The notes beneath the pieces were generated by a model. The model had not been told where the DNA came from and did not search any database. It was given only the letters and a program-made list of their open reading frames with translations. Shown piece by piece: positions 5,184-5,987 of a DNA stretch of 5,987 bases; position 1 is the first letter of the stretch, and each line of letters opens with the position of its first letter. A program made the translations under genes and the position numbers. The DNA is from Cohaesibacteraceae bacterium (GTDB taxonomy: Bacteria > Pseudomonadota > Alphaproteobacteria > Rhizobiales > Cohaesibacteraceae): positions 1-5,987 of the forward strand of contig JAESRR010000192.1 of NCBI GenBank assembly GCA_016764535.1. The letters are read 5' to 3'.

Positions 5184-5987
5184 TTAGGATGCTTTATCAA
5201 GCAAAATTTGGCCCGATGCTCCTGCAGGACAACCACCACGTCGCGAGTTTTGCCCCCACCTTCCGCTCAACTTCAACTTTCCACCAACAGTTGAAAGTTT
5301 CATCTGTCCCGAAGCCAGGCAAAAACTCCCCCCTGAAGACTTCAGCCATCTAATTCCTTCAAAATAAACCGTGTTTTTCACAAGATCTCCCTCAAAAGAA
5401 TAGGTATTCCATTGGTTTCGTCCAAGTCTGGAAATTGAAATTGTTCCATCGACTCTGTCATTAAATGAGCGAATATCCCAACGGTAAGAGAATTTTGTCG
5501 AGCCAGAGGTCGCGTATCCATTCCATATTCCATTTATGTCCGGCGTCGGTGTTTTAGCCACCGCTACTTTCAATTTCGTCGGTGTTTTATTAATGTCAGA
5601 CTGACCAATTGCTTTTTGTTTAGCAGCTACTACTTTTATCTGTCTGGCAGTCAATTCCCGTATCCGCGAATTTACCATCGCGGCATAAAAACTATCTGAA
5701 TATTTCTTTGCAAAAGACTTCAATAATTCAAGATCTTTGGTGTTCTTTATTTGAGTGTAAATTCGTTCAATTTCGCTTTGAATTATTGTGTCGGATTGAT
5801 TTTGATTCGTAGTTACAGCTGGGTTCGTTTTGAGCAATTTGTTGGTGTTACTTACAGGTTCAACCAGGTAGATCTGATCACCCGGTAATGAAGCATATGT
5901 AAAGGGTTCCTGATTGCCGCCAGTATCCTGCAAAACAGCATCCCTTACCTTGCGAAACAGAATGTTGATTTCGAGCCCGGGCTGTTC
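5184..5987 (-). CDS. Third caspase-like protein, 3' part only, with beta-rich C-terminal domain
   Basis: The frame is open from the window edge, giving 267 visible residues; the start lies outside. The first ~44 residues (EQPGLEINILFRKVRDAVLQ, then QEPFTYASLPG, IYLVEP) match the end of the caspase-like domain in the two neighbours (QPGLTIEQVFKQTRVDVLE...FYF). The catalytic His/Cys would therefore be beyond the window. An Asn/Thr-rich spacer follows, then the shared linker module (about 73-113: IYTQIKNTKDLELLKSFAKK...RIREL), then a Lys/Ala-rich spacer. The last ~117 residues (GIWNGYATSG, YRWDIRSF, VDGTISISRLG, KLKLSGRWG) alternate polar and hydrophobic residues and are rich in Gly and Trp, suggesting a beta-barrel or sandwich. 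They hold two cysteines, at about 223 and 253. There are no Sel1 repeats and no PG-binding-like end. A TTG at 5933 is not a real start because homology continues upstream of it. The DNA looks richer in A+T than the other two genes. Confidence 0.85.
   Translation of the reverse strand, partial: EQPGLEINILFRKVRDAVLQDTGGNQEPFTYASLPGDQIYLVEPVSNTNKLLKTNPAVTTNQNQSDTIIQSEIERIYTQIKNTKDLELLKSFAKKYSDSFYAAMVNSRIRELTARQIKVVAAKQKAIGQSDINKTPTKLKVAVAKTPTPDINGIWNGYATSGSTKFSYRWDIRSFNDRVDGTISISRLGRNQWNTYSFEGDLVKNTVYFEGIRWLKSSGGSFCLASGQMKLSTVGGKLKLSGRWGQNSRRGGCPAGASGQILLDKAS

Noticed and set aside
5163..5186. Plus-strand hairpin ACACC/GGTGT followed by a T-run, possible terminator
   Set aside because: The stem is only five base pairs with a nine-base loop and it overlaps the stop codon of the opposing gene. 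It is too weak to call.
5931..5933. TTG as start of a complete 249-residue gene
   Set aside because: The frame is open to the window edge and the upstream codons are homologous to the caspase-domain end of both neighbours, so the gene begins outside the window.

Overview
The window looks like a stretch of alphaproteobacterial chromosome of moderate G+C. This is inferred from gene style: secreted caspase-like proteins with a Cys-Asp-Leu-Ala-Ala module, Sel1 repeats and a short peptidoglycan-binding-like end, plus remains of a histidine kinase and an Rcp1-like receiver. No marker gene fixes the taxon. All intact genes lie on the minus strand, so transcription runs from high to low coordinates.

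Layout from left to right. Positions 1-251 hold no recognisable gene. Positions 252-581 hold the wreck of a two-component pair: the last 23 codons of a probable histidine kinase, overlapping the start of a response regulator that has lost the middle of its receiver domain (with the phosphoacceptor aspartate) and has a frameshift near its end. Positions 582-808 are unassigned apart from a GC-rich inverted repeat. Positions 809-2449 and 2541-4601 are two tandem paralogues coding for exported caspase-like (peptidase C14) proteins of 546 and 686 residues with intact His/Cys dyads. Positions 4742-4984 (plus strand) are a decayed gene for a small secreted Sel1-repeat protein. Positions 5091-5126 are a perfect 8-bp tandem repeat. 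Positions 5184-5987 are the 3' part of a third caspase-like gene that runs off the window.

The two complete paralogues are mosaics. Their catalytic domains (about residues 26-250) differ at only 9 positions, and their DNA there is about 90% identical by hand count. The signal peptides and C-terminal halves are far more diverged, and the second protein carries about four more Sel1 repeats. The third gene keeps the caspase-domain end and the shared linker module but ends in a different, probably beta-rich domain. The likely theme is an expanded set of envelope or periplasmic caspase homologues with a common protease head and interchangeable tails. The substrate and biological role cannot be read from the sequence.
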